Shown: positions 49,168-58,562, numbered from the stretch's first letter. The stretch: DNA of 64,000 nucleotides from Cohnella zeiphila (GCF_014212055.1 NZ_JACJVO010000015.1:1-64000); one strand, 5' to 3'. The notes: generated from the sequence alone by a model not told the origin. Numbers and translations are program-made.

Positions 49168-51231
49168 CTACAATCTCCGAATTCGAATCAAAGCCGAGGA
49201 TTCCTCCTCCATCTTGGCGAATGGGAGGCCCCGAAAGAGGAGTTCGATCCCGGCATGCGTTTCTGCACGCTCCTCTTGCGACCAGGTCAGCTCATAACGG
49301 GCGTCCGCGGCGAGTTCACGCAGCTTCAAGGTGCGCGAAGGCTCGGCGCCGGCTAGACGGAAGACGAACAGCAGGTGCTCGTCCTCCGCCGGGAGGCTGT
49401 ATTGGAACGCGCTCCAACGATCGCCGCGGCCGTCATGGAGAGGCTGGCCGGTGAGGCGGTACAGGTCGGCTTCCCGGACGAAGCGGCGTACAAGCTGCCG
49501 ATAGTCGGCGATATGGAGCCTTAGGCGCTCGGCTATCCATGAAGGCAGTTCGGGCAGCTTCTGAGAGATGCCAAAACCGTGCAGCATCGAGATGCGGGTA
49601 TAACAATCGAAGCGCTCGGGAGTCAGGGACGGGTCGCTAGCCCGGAATCGCTGATTCGGATGTTCTCCCCTCCACTCCGAATAGCTCCAATGCAGGCAAG
49701 CGTCCGGAGCGAGGAACGTGGAGGCGCCCCAGAACACCTGAAGACTGTGCTCCGGCCAATCGGGGTCGCTCAGGAATGTCGTGTGAGTATGCCTCGCCAT
49801 GCCAAGGTCGATTCGCAAGCCGCCGGACGCGCAATTTTCCAATAGCACCTCGGGAAAATCGGCGCGCACGCGGTCCAATACGGCATAGTAGCCCCGGTAA
49901 TGCTCATAGAGACCGTCGCCGGGGCCGTGTCCGTGATCGTCGCACCCGCAGCCCGCTCCGGGGTCCAGGTTGAAGTCCAGCTTGATCCAATCGCAGCGAT
50001 AATCTCGGATCAGCTGCGCGAGCGTATGATAAGCCCACTCGCGGACCTGCGGATTGCCGAAACAGAGATAGCCTAGAGAAGCGCCGTCCCGGCGGGCGAC
50101 GAAATCCGGATGCTCTTCCGCCAGCTTGGCCCGCTGCCCGACCGCCTCGATCTCGCACCACAGCCCGAACTTCATGCCTTTCGCGTGAACGGCGTCCGAC
50201 AGCGCCCGAATGCCGCCCGGGAACCGGGAAGCGTTGACGAGGTCCCAGTCTCCCCGGTAATCGTACCATTGCGTCTCTCCATCCGAAGGGCCGAACCACC
50301 CGGCGTCCAGCGTGCACACTTCAACGCCCAGGTCAGCCGCGCTTTCCGCGTTCGCCAAGAACGCTCGCTCGTTGATGTCCTGATCCTCGTAGCTCCACCA
50401 GTGGTTCCATTCCGCCGGCAGCACGCGGGACAGCCCGTTGCGCGGATACCAGTGGTTCCGGCCCACGCGGGCGTAATCGACGGACACGGAGTTCAGGTCC
50501 GCGCCGCTTCCGAGCGCGACGGCGACATGAACGCTCTCGAAGGAATCGCCGGAATCAAGCTCTTTGCCGAACGACCAATCGCTCAGCCCCGCGCTGAGAC
50601 TCAGCTCTCCCTTATCCCCTTTTTCCAGCCGAATGATCCAGTTGCCGGACCACATGGGCGATACGTTCAGCAGTTCGCCGTCTTCCCGTACCAGCGTCGC
50701 CCACGGATGCTTGCCTTTGGAAGAACGGCCATACCTGGTTTCCAAGATAACGCGTTCCCCCACCGGCTCGGCCGCAGGCTCGAACTCGTTGCCCCAGTCG
50801 CTGGAGAACGACAGAAGCTGCCATTCGCCGGGAACGAACGTGAGCGCCAGGGAGTCCACTCGTTCCAGCCGAACGGTCCGCCCGCCGCGATTGCGGACGA
50901 CGATCCACTTTTCGAGCAGCGCCGTTCCCTCGTAGCGAACGAGATGGCTCTCGATCTCCAAGCCGGAAGCGGGCTCGAACAGCACGACGGCCGTATGCTT
51001 CGCCCCGGCGGCCGCTGGCAGCTCGCGCGTCTCCACGACCTGCAAGCGGTCCGACCGTCCGTCGATCCGCTCCTTTCCTGCATACACGGCGAAGTCGGGG
51101 CCCGGCCCGCCTCCTTCCCCCGTCCAGGGCACGGCCCCGCGGCGGCCGAATTCAGCCAGCGCGATGCCGCCATCCAGCCGAAGCCGATAGGTCAGCCGGT
51201 CGTCCGATAGATCCAACAGCCTGATGCTCAT
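49168..51231 (-). CDS. GH36 family alpha-galactosidase
   Basis: This 687-residue protein matches the melibiase (GH36) family: an N-terminal beta-sandwich (about 1-270), then the barrel with VEVCTLDAGWFGPSDGETQW, CDWIKLDFNLDPG (nucleophile Asp about 413) and TFLSDPDWPEHS (acid/base Asp about 488). A GCGCDDHGHGPGDG insertion follows the nucleophile strand. It hydrolyses terminal alpha-galactosides, with no signal peptide, so it acts in the cytosol. It heads a two-gene run with the Gfo/Idh/MocA gene. Confidence 0.88.
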   Translation of the reverse strand: MSIRLLDLSDDRLTYRLRLDGGIALAEFGRRGAVPWTGEGGGPGPDFAVYAGKERIDGRSDRLQVVETRELPAAAGAKHTAVVLFEPASGLEIESHLVRYEGTALLEKWIVVRNRGGRTVRLERVDSLALTFVPGEWQLLSFSSDWGNEFEPAAEPVGERVILETRYGRSSKGKHPWATLVREDGELLNVSPMWSGNWIIRLEKGDKGELSLSAGLSDWSFGKELDSGDSFESVHVAVALGSGADLNSVSVDYARVGRNHWYPRNGLSRVLPAEWNHWWSYEDQDINERAFLANAESAADLGVEVCTLDAGWFGPSDGETQWYDYRGDWDLVNASRFPGGIRALSDAVHAKGMKFGLWCEIEAVGQRAKLAEEHPDFVARRDGASLGYLCFGNPQVREWAYHTLAQLIRDYRCDWIKLDFNLDPGAGCGCDDHGHGPGDGLYEHYRGYYAVLDRVRADFPEVLLENCASGGLRIDLGMARHTHTTFLSDPDWPEHSLQVFWGASTFLAPDACLHWSYSEWRGEHPNQRFRASDPSLTPERFDCYTRISMLHGFGISQKLPELPSWIAERLRLHIADYRQLVRRFVREADLYRLTGQPLHDGRGDRWSAFQYSLPAEDEHLLFVFRLAGAEPSRTLKLRELAADARYELTWSQEERAETHAGIELLFRGLPFAKMEEESSALIRIRRL

Positions 51232-51356
51232 CCGTCAAAGCCCCTCTCTCAATACGTAATGGCGATGGACATCTGCTAGTCTTCCATTTTCCATTGTAAG
51301 GGCTTATTTTTCTTTAACAAGAGACGGCGCGTATTCCTTGGCCACTTTCGATAAAT

Positions 51357-51393
51357 ACGAATAACCCCGCGAACCCTGCGGCTGCGAGGTTAA
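51357..51393 (-). terminator. Weak hairpin after vanT
   Basis: AACCTCGC and GCGGGGTT (51391-51384 and 51370-51363 on the minus strand) pair with one mismatch. The T-tract is poor. I see nothing else in 51232-51437. Confidence 0.35.
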
Positions 51394-51437
51394 CCGTCCA
51401 TCATCAAGCTCCGAAGCCGCTGCCAAGCGGGAGCAGG

Positions 51438-53585
51438 CTATACGTACCTTCTGGCCACCCGAGCGCCGATCGAAGTCACCGTCTCGTTGGAGATCGTTCC
51501 GGTCCAGCCGGCGACTTCTTCCGCCGTGATGCATTCGTCTCCGTCCGCTCCGATCAGCGTAACCGTGTCGCCGGGGCGAACCTCCCCGATGCCCGTCACG
51601 TCGGCCATCATCTGATCCATACAGATGCGGCCGACGATAGGCGCCCGCCGTCCGCGAACGAGGACGCAGCCGCCGCGCTCCGACAGCTCGCGGGGAACGC
51701 CGTCGGCGTATCCGATCGAGACCGTCGCCACGACGCTGTCGCGAGAGGCGGCATAGCTCATGCCGTAGCCGACGTGCTCGCCGGCTCGCACCGTCTCCAC
51801 GCGCGTAACCGTCGCTTTCAGCGCGAGCACCGGACGCAAGTCAATGCCGGCCGCCTTCTTGTCGCGCTCGTTGGCGAGCAGCCCGTACAGAGCGATGCCC
51901 GGGCGGACCAAGTCGAACCGCAGCTCCGGATAGTTCAAAATGCCGTAGCTGCTCTGCAGATGAACCGGCCCCGGATCGAATCCGGCGGCTCGCACTTCGG
52001 CCACCGCACGGAGGAACCGGTCGATCTGCCCCCGGGTGAACGCGACGGCTTCCGGCTCCGTCCCGTCCGCCGCGGCCAGATGGCTGAACGTCCCCGCTAC
52101 CCGAAGCCGGCTGTGCCGGTACATCGACAGCACTCGCTCGATCCGGCCGGACGGTTCGCCGAGCCGGTTCATGCCGGTGTCGATTTTCACGTGAACGGCG
52201 AGCCGGTGCCCGCTGGCCTGCAGCCGCTCCGCATCGTCGGCGCTGACGACCGTCTGCATCAGCTTGAAGCGGACCAGGTCGGTCAGCCGATGCGACGGCG
52301 TATAGCCGAGCACGAGGATGTCCCCTCTCAGGCCTCCCCGCCGCAGCGCGATCCCTTCGTCGACCTCGGCCACCGCGAAGAAACGTACGCCCGCCTTATA
52401 GAGCCGCTTGGCGATCGGCACGCCGCCGTGGCCGTAGGCGTCGGCCTTGACGACCGCCATCATCTGCGTGCCGCCGGGCAGCAGGCTTCCGAGCGCGCCG
52501 ATGTTATGTTCCAGATGCCCCAGATCGATCTCGGCCCAAGCCCGCGAAGGGATGTTCCCCGTCTTCCTTCTTCGCTTCCGAAGACGATCCAGACAGACGA
52601 CCGCCATCGACAATAAGGCCGAAAGGACGGATACCGACAAGAAATAGACGAGACTGTTGCGGATCAGAAAGGGCACGAGTCCGGTCGCTTCCGCGATCCC
52701 GCGAAGCAAGACGATGGCAAGCGGGTGCAGCACGTACATCCAGGCGCAGATCGGCCGAAGCAGCCGGCGCTCGGCTCCGCCCCAGGCGAGCAGTAGCCGG
52801 AACAGAAAGTATGCGGCCGGAACCATCGCCGCGTACATGCTGTCGTGCCGCGGCCAGCCCGCCTCGTGAAGCGCCTTCCCTTCCGCCAGCAGCAGCCCCG
52901 AAGAGATCAGCAGCATGCCCGCGTAGCCTCGAACAAACCCGGGGCGCAGGGGCCGTCTGGCGGCCAGCGCTCCCAGCGCGATATACAAGGGAGCGAAAAA
53001 CAAACCATTCCGCGTATAATGGAATCCCTCGAAGAGAACATCGTAGAACGACGAGAGAACGCCGGCTTTGGCGGTCAGCCCGTAATAGCTGTCGCCGAGC
53101 AATCCGAGCGCGTAGAGGAAAGCGGACGCGCCGAGCGTCCATCGGTCGGACAGAACGCCGCGCAGGCCATAGACGATGCACATGCCGAGCATGACCGCCG
53201 GAAGATACCACAGATGATACATCGTTCCGTTGAACGCGATATCCTCCGCGTAAGAGAGAACCCCTTTTCCCGAAGCGAAATACCCGTCGTACACGTTCAA
53301 AGGCAAGTACAGCAGCATTCCCGCCGCGTAGAACAGCCCGATTCGCGACAGGAACCGGCCCAGCGCCGCGCGTTCTTGCCGCCGGTCATCTCTCGGCCTG
53401 CCGAAGAGGAAGTAGCCCGACACCATAAAAAAGAAGGCGTTGGCCAGCCGCGCCAAAACGCCGGAAAGCAGAAAATCGGCCGTCAAACTATACGAAGAAA
53501 GCGGACCGGTGTGATTGGCGACGACGAGCAGCGCGGCCGCCAGCCGGAAACGGTCCACCCCGCCGTAGCCGAGCTTAGCGGCCAT
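51438..53585 (-). CDS. vanT: VanT-type membrane serine racemase
   Basis: This 715-residue fusion has about ten N-terminal membrane helices of the acyltransferase-3 type (1-330), then an alanine-racemase-fold domain (about 345-715). PLP lysine K380 (AVVKADAYGHG) and catalytic tyrosine Y607 (VGYGMSY) are present. Where alanine racemases have a tyrosine (Tyr354 in the Geobacillus enzyme), this protein has N700 (GTISNETV), the change associated with serine racemases of VanC/VanG-type strains. It supplies D-Ser and follows the VanXY gene with an 11-base overlap. Confidence 0.9.
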   Translation of the reverse strand: MAAKLGYGGVDRFRLAAALLVVANHTGPLSSYSLTADFLLSGVLARLANAFFFMVSGYFLFGRPRDDRRQERAALGRFLSRIGLFYAAGMLLYLPLNVYDGYFASGKGVLSYAEDIAFNGTMYHLWYLPAVMLGMCIVYGLRGVLSDRWTLGASAFLYALGLLGDSYYGLTAKAGVLSSFYDVLFEGFHYTRNGLFFAPLYIALGALAARRPLRPGFVRGYAGMLLISSGLLLAEGKALHEAGWPRHDSMYAAMVPAAYFLFRLLLAWGGAERRLLRPICAWMYVLHPLAIVLLRGIAEATGLVPFLIRNSLVYFLSVSVLSALLSMAVVCLDRLRKRRRKTGNIPSRAWAEIDLGHLEHNIGALGSLLPGGTQMMAVVKADAYGHGGVPIAKRLYKAGVRFFAVAEVDEGIALRRGGLRGDILVLGYTPSHRLTDLVRFKLMQTVVSADDAERLQASGHRLAVHVKIDTGMNRLGEPSGRIERVLSMYRHSRLRVAGTFSHLAAADGTEPEAVAFTRGQIDRFLRAVAEVRAAGFDPGPVHLQSSYGILNYPELRFDLVRPGIALYGLLANERDKKAAGIDLRPVLALKATVTRVETVRAGEHVGYGMSYAASRDSVVATVSIGYADGVPRELSERGGCVLVRGRRAPIVGRICMDQMMADVTGIGEVRPGDTVTLIGADGDECITAEEVAGWTGTISNETVTSIGARVARRYV

Positions 53586-54432
53586 GGCGGTCGGAACGGC
53601 CGGCCGGGAAAGCCGTCGTCACGACGAACCCGTCCTTGTTGTTGCCGGACAGCCGCCGGCAATCCTCGGGTACGGCCTCGGGAACCGGCACGTTCGTCCT
53701 ATCGCCGGCCGCGGCGACGTACCCGATCTCGAACCTCGCTTCGCGATTCTCGTAGACCAGCCGCGAGCTGCCGCCGGCATGGACCTTGACGTACTCCGTA
53801 TACTCTTCCAGGCACAGGCCTTCCCGCTCCATGATCGCCGAATGCGGAAACCCGACATAGCGGTAATGCCACGGCTCGCAGGCGATGCCCGTGATCGGCG
53901 TCTTCTCCTCCCGGTATCGCTGAACGAAGCCGAATTGCGCGGCGAGCCGCCGGAAGTCGGCGCAGACGCCGTTGTCTGGGAAATCCGGGCGGATATAGTC
54001 CGTGTCTTCCCCCGCCAATCCGACGTCCACGGCCAGCCCGGTCTGATGCTCGCTCGCCCCCGGCAGCGCGACGTAGCTGGCCGTAAAGGCGGCGCCGTTC
54101 TCGCGCAGCGAGTCCGCGTACAGCTTCTCTTGCGCTTCCCGGGAACGGTAGCCGCTGACGACGGAGATTCGCCCTCCCGCCCGGCACTCCCGCAGCAGAG
54201 CGACGAGCTGAGACAGGCATGCCCGCTCCAGCCGGATGCGCGGCTCTTCAGGCCGGTCCGTTCGCAAATACAGTTCGGGAACGGGGGCGAGATTCCGCGG
54301 AGGCACCCGAACGGGATGTTCGCGGTTCACGAGAACGAGCTCTCCTTCGTACATCCCTTCCCGCTTCAACGGCAGTACCGCCCCGCCGCCGGTATCCGCC
54401 GGCTCCAGCCGCGAACCGCGATCCGCCATCAT
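53575..54432 (-). CDS. vanXY: VanXY-type D,D-dipeptidase/carboxypeptidase
   Basis: This 285-residue zinc peptidase has SGYRSREAQEKLY (about 93-105), the zinc site SEHQTGLAVDVG (H129, D136) and EPWHYRYVG (catalytic E186, zinc H189). It removes D-Ala-D-Ala from cell-wall precursors so that D-Ala-D-Ser ends prevail. No signal peptide or membrane anchor is seen, unlike most VanY proteins, so a cytosolic VanXY role is likely. It overlaps the ligase by ATGA and the racemase by 11 bases. Confidence 0.88.
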   Translation of the reverse strand: MMADRGSRLEPADTGGGAVLPLKREGMYEGELVLVNREHPVRVPPRNLAPVPELYLRTDRPEEPRIRLERACLSQLVALLRECRAGGRISVVSGYRSREAQEKLYADSLRENGAAFTASYVALPGASEHQTGLAVDVGLAGEDTDYIRPDFPDNGVCADFRRLAAQFGFVQRYREEKTPITGIACEPWHYRYVGFPHSAIMEREGLCLEEYTEYVKVHAGGSSRLVYENREARFEIGYVAAAGDRTNVPVPEAVPEDCRRLSGNNKDGFVVTTAFPAGRSDRHGR

Positions 54433-55487
54433 GGCCGCGCCTCCCGGACGGCCGCCTCGATCAGGCGGTCCAGCAGCTTGGGGAAGGAGATTCCGGCTTC
54501 CCGCATCATGCTCGGGTAGCGGCTTTTGGCCGTGAAGCCGGGAATCGTGTTCACCTCGTTGAACAGCAGCCGCCCGTCCCTGGCCAGGAACAGATCGACC
54601 CGGGCGAAGCCCGCGCAGCCGAGAACGCGGTAGATGCGCAGCGCGATCCGCCGTGCCGCTTCCGCCGTCTCCGGAGGGATCCGGGCCGGCAGATGAATGG
54701 CCGCGGTGGCCAGCGAATACTTCTCCGCGAGGTCGAAATACTCCCCGGCCAGCTCGATCTCGTCGATCTCTCCCGTCTCCGGCTGCGAGCCTCCCAGCAC
54801 GGCGACCCCGAGCTCGACGCCGTCCACGTGCCGCTCGATGACCGCTTTGCCGTCATGCAGCAGAGCCGTCTCGATCCCCTGCAGCAATTCCCGCTCCCCG
54901 TAAGCTTTCGTAATGCCGATCGAGGAGCCCGAACGGGCCGGCTTGACGTAGACCGGATACCCGAATTCCTCCGCCTTCGCCAAGGCCGTATCCAGCGATT
55001 CGCCCGCCGCCAGCGTCCAGAAGGGGGCGACTTCGATGCCCGCCTCCCGAACCAGCATTTTGGACACCTCCTTGTCCATGCACACCGCCGACGACAGCGT
55101 TCCGCAGCCGACGAACGGCATGCCGGCCAATTCCAGCAGCCCTTGAAGCGTCCCGTCTTCACCGTTCCGGCCGTGCAGCACCGGAAAAACGGCGTCCAGC
55201 GGAGTGAAGCGGTATTCCGTGCCGACGAGCTCGATCAGCCCCTTCATCGTCCGGTTGACCGACAGGGTGGCGGGGACGCAGCCCGGATGCTGTCTCCATC
55301 GGTCTTTTCCGATCTCCCCGACATCCCCGTAATACCGGTACCAGCTTCCGTCCCTCGTAATGCCGACGGGGATCAGCTCGTACTTCTCCCGGTCCAAATG
55401 CGCCAACACGGCCGCCGCGGACGACAGCGACACGTCGTGTTCCGTCGAGCACCCTCCGAATAGAACTCCGATCGCCCATTTTCTCAT
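54429..55487 (-). CDS. vanG: D-alanine--D-serine ligase, VanG type
   Basis: This 352-residue ATP-grasp ligase has VLFGGCSTEHDVSLSSA at the start, FPVLHGRNGEDGTLQGLLEL, and a C-terminal ARVDLFLARDGR and NEVNTIPGFTAKSRYPSMM. The omega loop reads EKYSLATAAIHLPARI (255-270), the EKY type of VanC/VanG D-Ser ligases, and differs from the EKG type of D-Lac ligases. It makes D-Ala-D-Ser, which lowers vancomycin affinity. The best match I can recall is VanG. It opens the operon; I find no strong promoter or VanRS genes upstream. Confidence 0.9.
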   Translation of the reverse strand: MRKWAIGVLFGGCSTEHDVSLSSAAAVLAHLDREKYELIPVGITRDGSWYRYYGDVGEIGKDRWRQHPGCVPATLSVNRTMKGLIELVGTEYRFTPLDAVFPVLHGRNGEDGTLQGLLELAGMPFVGCGTLSSAVCMDKEVSKMLVREAGIEVAPFWTLAAGESLDTALAKAEEFGYPVYVKPARSGSSIGITKAYGERELLQGIETALLHDGKAVIERHVDGVELGVAVLGGSQPETGEIDEIELAGEYFDLAEKYSLATAAIHLPARIPPETAEAARRIALRIYRVLGCAGFARVDLFLARDGRLLFNEVNTIPGFTAKSRYPSMMREAGISFPKLLDRLIEAAVREARP

Positions 55488-55671
55488 CGCAGCCTGTCCC
55501 CTTGTTTATCGTATTGGCTTCTATGGTAACGGGCCGAATTTAGGAACGATTGAAGACAAGCTTAGAAGAGTCTTACGAAAGGCTAAACATTTATTAAGAA
55601 TTTGCGCGTAACCGTATCGCCCTCCGGGAAAAGCTAACTTGAACGCCAACATCGCGCAGGAGGAATCTCAG

Positions 55672-55800
55672 GTGGAGAACACAAGCGATTTCGTACAGAA
55701 GGTGCAGGATAACCAGAAGAAGGCCGAGAAGAACAAGCATCAGGGAAAAGGGAACGAAGGCAACGTCCTCCCCGGCAAGCAGCACAGCACCAACAAATAA
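55672..55800 (+). CDS. Small basic hydrophilic protein, 42 residues
   Basis: The frame reads MENTSDFVQKVQDNQKKAEK and ends ...LPGKQHSTNK. It is rich in K, N, Q and G, and of the size and make-up of small spore-type proteins, but I recognise no family. AGGAGG eight bases before the GTG supports it, and a terminator follows at 55818. A weak promoter (TTGAAG-17-TTACGA, 55550-55578) lies upstream. Confidence 0.6.
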   Translation: MENTSDFVQKVQDNQKKAEKNKHQGKGNEGNVLPGKQHSTNK

Positions 55801-55817
55801 CGCCGCGCAGAACGGCA

Positions 55818-55861
55818 AGAAGCCGCATTCCCCAAGCGATCCCCCGGGAAATGCGGCTTCT
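55818..55861. terminator. Bidirectional terminator between the 42-residue gene and rocF
   Basis: AGAAGCCGCATT (55818-55829) pairs with AATGCGGCTTCT (55850-55861), continued by CCC/GGG. It can end both the small plus-strand gene and the convergent rocF transcript. Confidence 0.82.
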
Positions 55862-55874
55862 CCTTTGCCGGCGG

Positions 55875-56777
55875 TTATAACAGCCTCCGACCCAGCAGGG
55901 CCGCGGCAAGCTCTGCCGCCAGCCTGGCCGTTCGTCCGCTCGGGTCCAGGCGGGGATTGACCTCCACGAGGTCCATCGAGACGGCCCGGCCGGACGCCGC
56001 CAGCGTCTCCATCGCCATCCGGGCTTCCCGGTAGCTGAGCCCGCCCGGCACCGGCGTGCCGACGCCCGGCGCTTCGATCGGATCCAGCGCGTCCATGTCG
56101 AGACTGACGTGCACGCCCTCCGATCCCCGGCCGGCGATCGCCAGCGCCCGCTCCATGACGGCTTCGATCCCTTCGCGGTCGATATCCCGCATCGTCAGGC
56201 AGGCGATTCCTTCCGCGCGAATCAGCTCCCGCTCGCCCGGATCAAGATCGCGCGTGCCGACGAGCACGAGCCGGTCCGGCCGGATCGGCGCCGCGTCCGG
56301 CAGCGCCGACAGCTTCCACTCCGCCTGACCCAGCGCAACCGCCAGCGGAATGCCGTGCGCGCGGCCCGAAGGCGTCGTCCGCTCCGTGTTCAGATCGCCG
56401 TGGGCGTCGATCCAGACGACGCCCAAATCCCGTCGCCTCCGGGTCATCCCCGCCAACGAGCCGATCGCCACGCTATGGTCGCCGCCGACCACCAGCGGAA
56501 AGCATCCGGCGTCGTGCGCCCGGGATACGCGGTCGGCCACCGCCGAAGCCATCCGGCGCACCTCCGTCAAATGGCGGATGGGCCCTTGTTCCGCTCGCGT
56601 GCCGGACGGTACATGCGGCTTCGCTTCGACGGAGCCCGCCCATTCCGCTCCGGCGGCGGCGACCAGATCTTCCAAGCCGGCTTGAAGCACTCCCTTCGGC
56701 CCCAATTCGGCTCCCCGGCGTCCGCAGCCTTTCCAGAAAGGGACGCCGATGACTTGCACCTTGCGACGGTCGTTCAA
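55875..56777 (-). CDS. rocF: Arginase
   Basis: This 300-residue enzyme has the manganese signatures of the ureohydrolase family: GGDHSVAIGS, VVWIDAHGDLNT and VHVSLDMDALDP, and the C-terminal SMDLVEVNP. With the rocD gene 66 bases upstream it makes a rocD-rocF operon that turns arginine into ornithine and urea, then ornithine into glutamate-semialdehyde. Arginase rather than agmatinase is supported by that context and the SMDLVEVNP motif. Confidence 0.93.
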   Translation of the reverse strand: MNDRRKVQVIGVPFWKGCGRRGAELGPKGVLQAGLEDLVAAAGAEWAGSVEAKPHVPSGTRAEQGPIRHLTEVRRMASAVADRVSRAHDAGCFPLVVGGDHSVAIGSLAGMTRRRRDLGVVWIDAHGDLNTERTTPSGRAHGIPLAVALGQAEWKLSALPDAAPIRPDRLVLVGTRDLDPGERELIRAEGIACLTMRDIDREGIEAVMERALAIAGRGSEGVHVSLDMDALDPIEAPGVGTPVPGGLSYREARMAMETLAASGRAVSMDLVEVNPRLDPSGRTARLAAELAAALLGRRLL

Positions 56778-56843
56778 AGAGCTCCCCTCCCCTTCGGTTG
56801 CCCTCTTCCTTCGAATAGTCGTCTCATTGTCTATACGGCCGCC

Positions 56844-58046
56844 TCAACCTGCCGGCGCATCAAGTTCGGTCTCGATCCGCTCCGCCGCCCAGTCGAGCTC
56901 GCTTTTCCGGATAATAAGCGGAGGCGCCAGCCGAATCGTCCGCTCGTGCGTCTCTTTGCAGAGCAGCCCGCGCTTCATGAGCCGCTCGCAGAACGGCCGC
57001 GCCGCCCGGTCCAGCTCGATGCCGACGAACAGTCCGCGGCCGCGAATCTCGCGCACATACGGGCTGCGAATGCTCCGGAGACGCTCCATCAGGTACGCGC
57101 CCAGCTCGTCGGAACGCTCGGCGAGACGCTCCTCCTCCGTCGCTTCCAACGCCGCCAGCGCAACCGCGCAAGCGAGCGGATTGCCGCCGAACGTCGAGCC
57201 GTGCGAGCCGGGTTCGAACAGGCCAAGCACCTCCTCGTCCGCCGCGACCGCCGACACCGGCAGAACGCCGCCTCCCAGCGCCTTGCCCAATACATAGACG
57301 TCGGGCACGACGCCCTCCCGGTCGCAGGCGAAGCGGCGGCCGGTGCGCCCGAAGCCGGTCTGAATCTCGTCGGCGACGAACAGGACATGATTCCGGGCGC
57401 ACAGCTCCCGCGCGGCGGCCAAATAACCCGGAGGCGGCACGATGATGCCCGCCTCCCCTTGAATCGGCTCGACGAGGAACGCAGCCGTGTTCGGGCCGAT
57501 CGCCCGCTCCAGCGCCGGCAAGTCGCCGTAGGGAACAAGCTTGAAGCCCGGCGTGAACGGTCCGAAGCCGCTGCGGTACTCCTCCGCCGACGAGAACGAA
57601 GTGACCGTCACCGTCCGGCCGTGAAAATTGCCCTCGCAAGCCACGATCTCGGCGGCGTCGGCGGGAACGCCCTTACGGCGGTAGGCCCAGCGCCGCGCCG
57701 CCTTGATCGCCGTCTCCACCGCTTCCGCCCCGGTGTTCATCGGCAATATTTTGCTCTTGCCCGTGTAGGCCGCCAATTTCTCGCCCAGCCGAGCCAGCCT
57801 ATCATTGTGAAAAGCCCGCGAGGTCAGCGTCACCCGGTCCGCCTGCTCCTTCAGCGCTTGGACGATTTTCGGATGGCGATGCCCGTGGTTCAGGGCGGAA
57901 TAGGCGCTCAGCATATCCAGATACCGATTTCCGCCGGCATCCTCCATCCATACCCCTTCCGCCTTCGCGATCACGACCGGAAGCGGGTCGTAATTGCGGA
58001 CGCCGTAGCGGTCCGCCAGATCGAGCCACTTTTGAGAGTCGTCCAT
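56844..58046 (-). CDS. rocD: Ornithine aminotransferase
   Basis: This 400-residue class-III aminotransferase transfers the delta-amino group of ornithine to 2-oxoglutarate. Visible motifs are [30 protein letters not shown], the aspartate of [13 protein letters not shown] and the PLP lysine in [14 protein letters not shown] chose the ATG at 58046 behind GAGGAGGAGG; the frame is open 24 codons further upstream, but that would exceed the family length. It precedes rocF in one transcript. Confidence 0.94.
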   Translation of the reverse strand: MDDSQKWLDLADRYGVRNYDPLPVVIAKAEGVWMEDAGGNRYLDMLSAYSALNHGHRHPKIVQALKEQADRVTLTSRAFHNDRLARLGEKLAAYTGKSKILPMNTGAEAVETAIKAARRWAYRRKGVPADAAEIVACEGNFHGRTVTVTSFSSAEEYRSGFGPFTPGFKLVPYGDLPALERAIGPNTAAFLVEPIQGEAGIIVPPPGYLAAARELCARNHVLFVADEIQTGFGRTGRRFACDREGVVPDVYVLGKALGGGVLPVSAVAADEEVLGLFEPGSHGSTFGGNPLACAVALAALEATEEERLAERSDELGAYLMERLRSIRSPYVREIRGRGLFVGIELDRAARPFCERLMKRGLLCKETHERTIRLAPPLIIRKSELDWAAERIETELDAPAG

Positions 58047-58134
58047 CTCCTCGGCCTCCTCCTCTCGCGCAACGCCTGCTCCATTGTATTCAGCGGGCGC
58101 GGGGAACGCTTCCGGCATGGGTAAGCACAGAACA

Positions 58135-58264
58135 AATCCCCCAAAAGTGACGTGATGCTCTGAAGTTAATTCCGATTACTTTTAGGGGAGCCCCCGATAA
58201 GAATCCCCCAAAAGTGACGTGATGCTCTGAAGTTAATTCCGATTACTTTTGGGGGAGCCCCTGG
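58135..58264. repeat. Paired 67-bp-period hairpin repeat, locus B
   Basis: Two copies (58135-58199 and 58202-58264) share the 67-base period and the outer sequence of the pair at 10090-10221: AATCCCCCAAAAGTGACG at the start and ATTCCGATTACTTTTGGGGG at the end (one copy TAGGGG). Their inner segment TGATGCTCTGAAGTTA is the same in both copies, but unlike locus A. CCCCCAAAAGT pairs perfectly with ACTTTTGGGGG in the second copy. It lies between rocD and the YdjO-like gene. Confidence 0.85.
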
Positions 58265-58305
58265 TTATCCACAGGAAAATTAATCGCATCATTTCCTAAA
58301 CAACG

Positions 58306-58335
58306 AAAAACCCGCCGGATGTCGAGTCCGGCGGG
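58306..58335 (-). terminator. Terminator of the YdjO-like gene
   Basis: On the minus strand CCCGCCGGA pairs perfectly with TCCGGCGGG across a seven-base loop, followed by T5. Confidence 0.9.
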
Positions 58336-58355
58336 CGGGAAAATCGAGCAAAGAG

Positions 58356-58562
58356 TCAGATCTTCCGCATTTTGGTGGTGTTGACGAGAGCGGGCAGCAT
58401 CCGCGTGGCGCTGACCATGGGAGACGAACATAGGTAGCAAGTGGGAACGGCCTCGAACGAGAAGTCGTCGCGCATCCAGCCGATGCAGTCATCGCTGACG
58501 CATTGCCAGATCGCCGTCTCTTCCTGCGGCAGTTCCTCGATCGGTTTTTTCCGCGAATACAT
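58356..58562 (-). CDS. YdjO-like cold-inducible zinc protein
   Basis: This 68-residue protein has the CxxxxCxGW ... CxxC layout seen here as WQCVSDDCIGW and CYLCSSPM, matching Bacillus YdjO. It probably binds zinc and may act in cold response. It lies 82 bases downstream of the cold-shock gene, in the same orientation, with a terminator between, as commonly found in Bacillota. Confidence 0.82.
   Translation of the reverse strand: MYSRKKPIEELPQEETAIWQCVSDDCIGWMRDDFSFEAVPTCYLCSSPMVSATRMLPALVNTTKMRKI

Noticed and set aside
58264..58272. A DnaA box (TTATCCACA) as an origin of replication
   Set aside because: It is a single box without a cluster, an AT-rich unwinding region or dnaA/dnaN genes.
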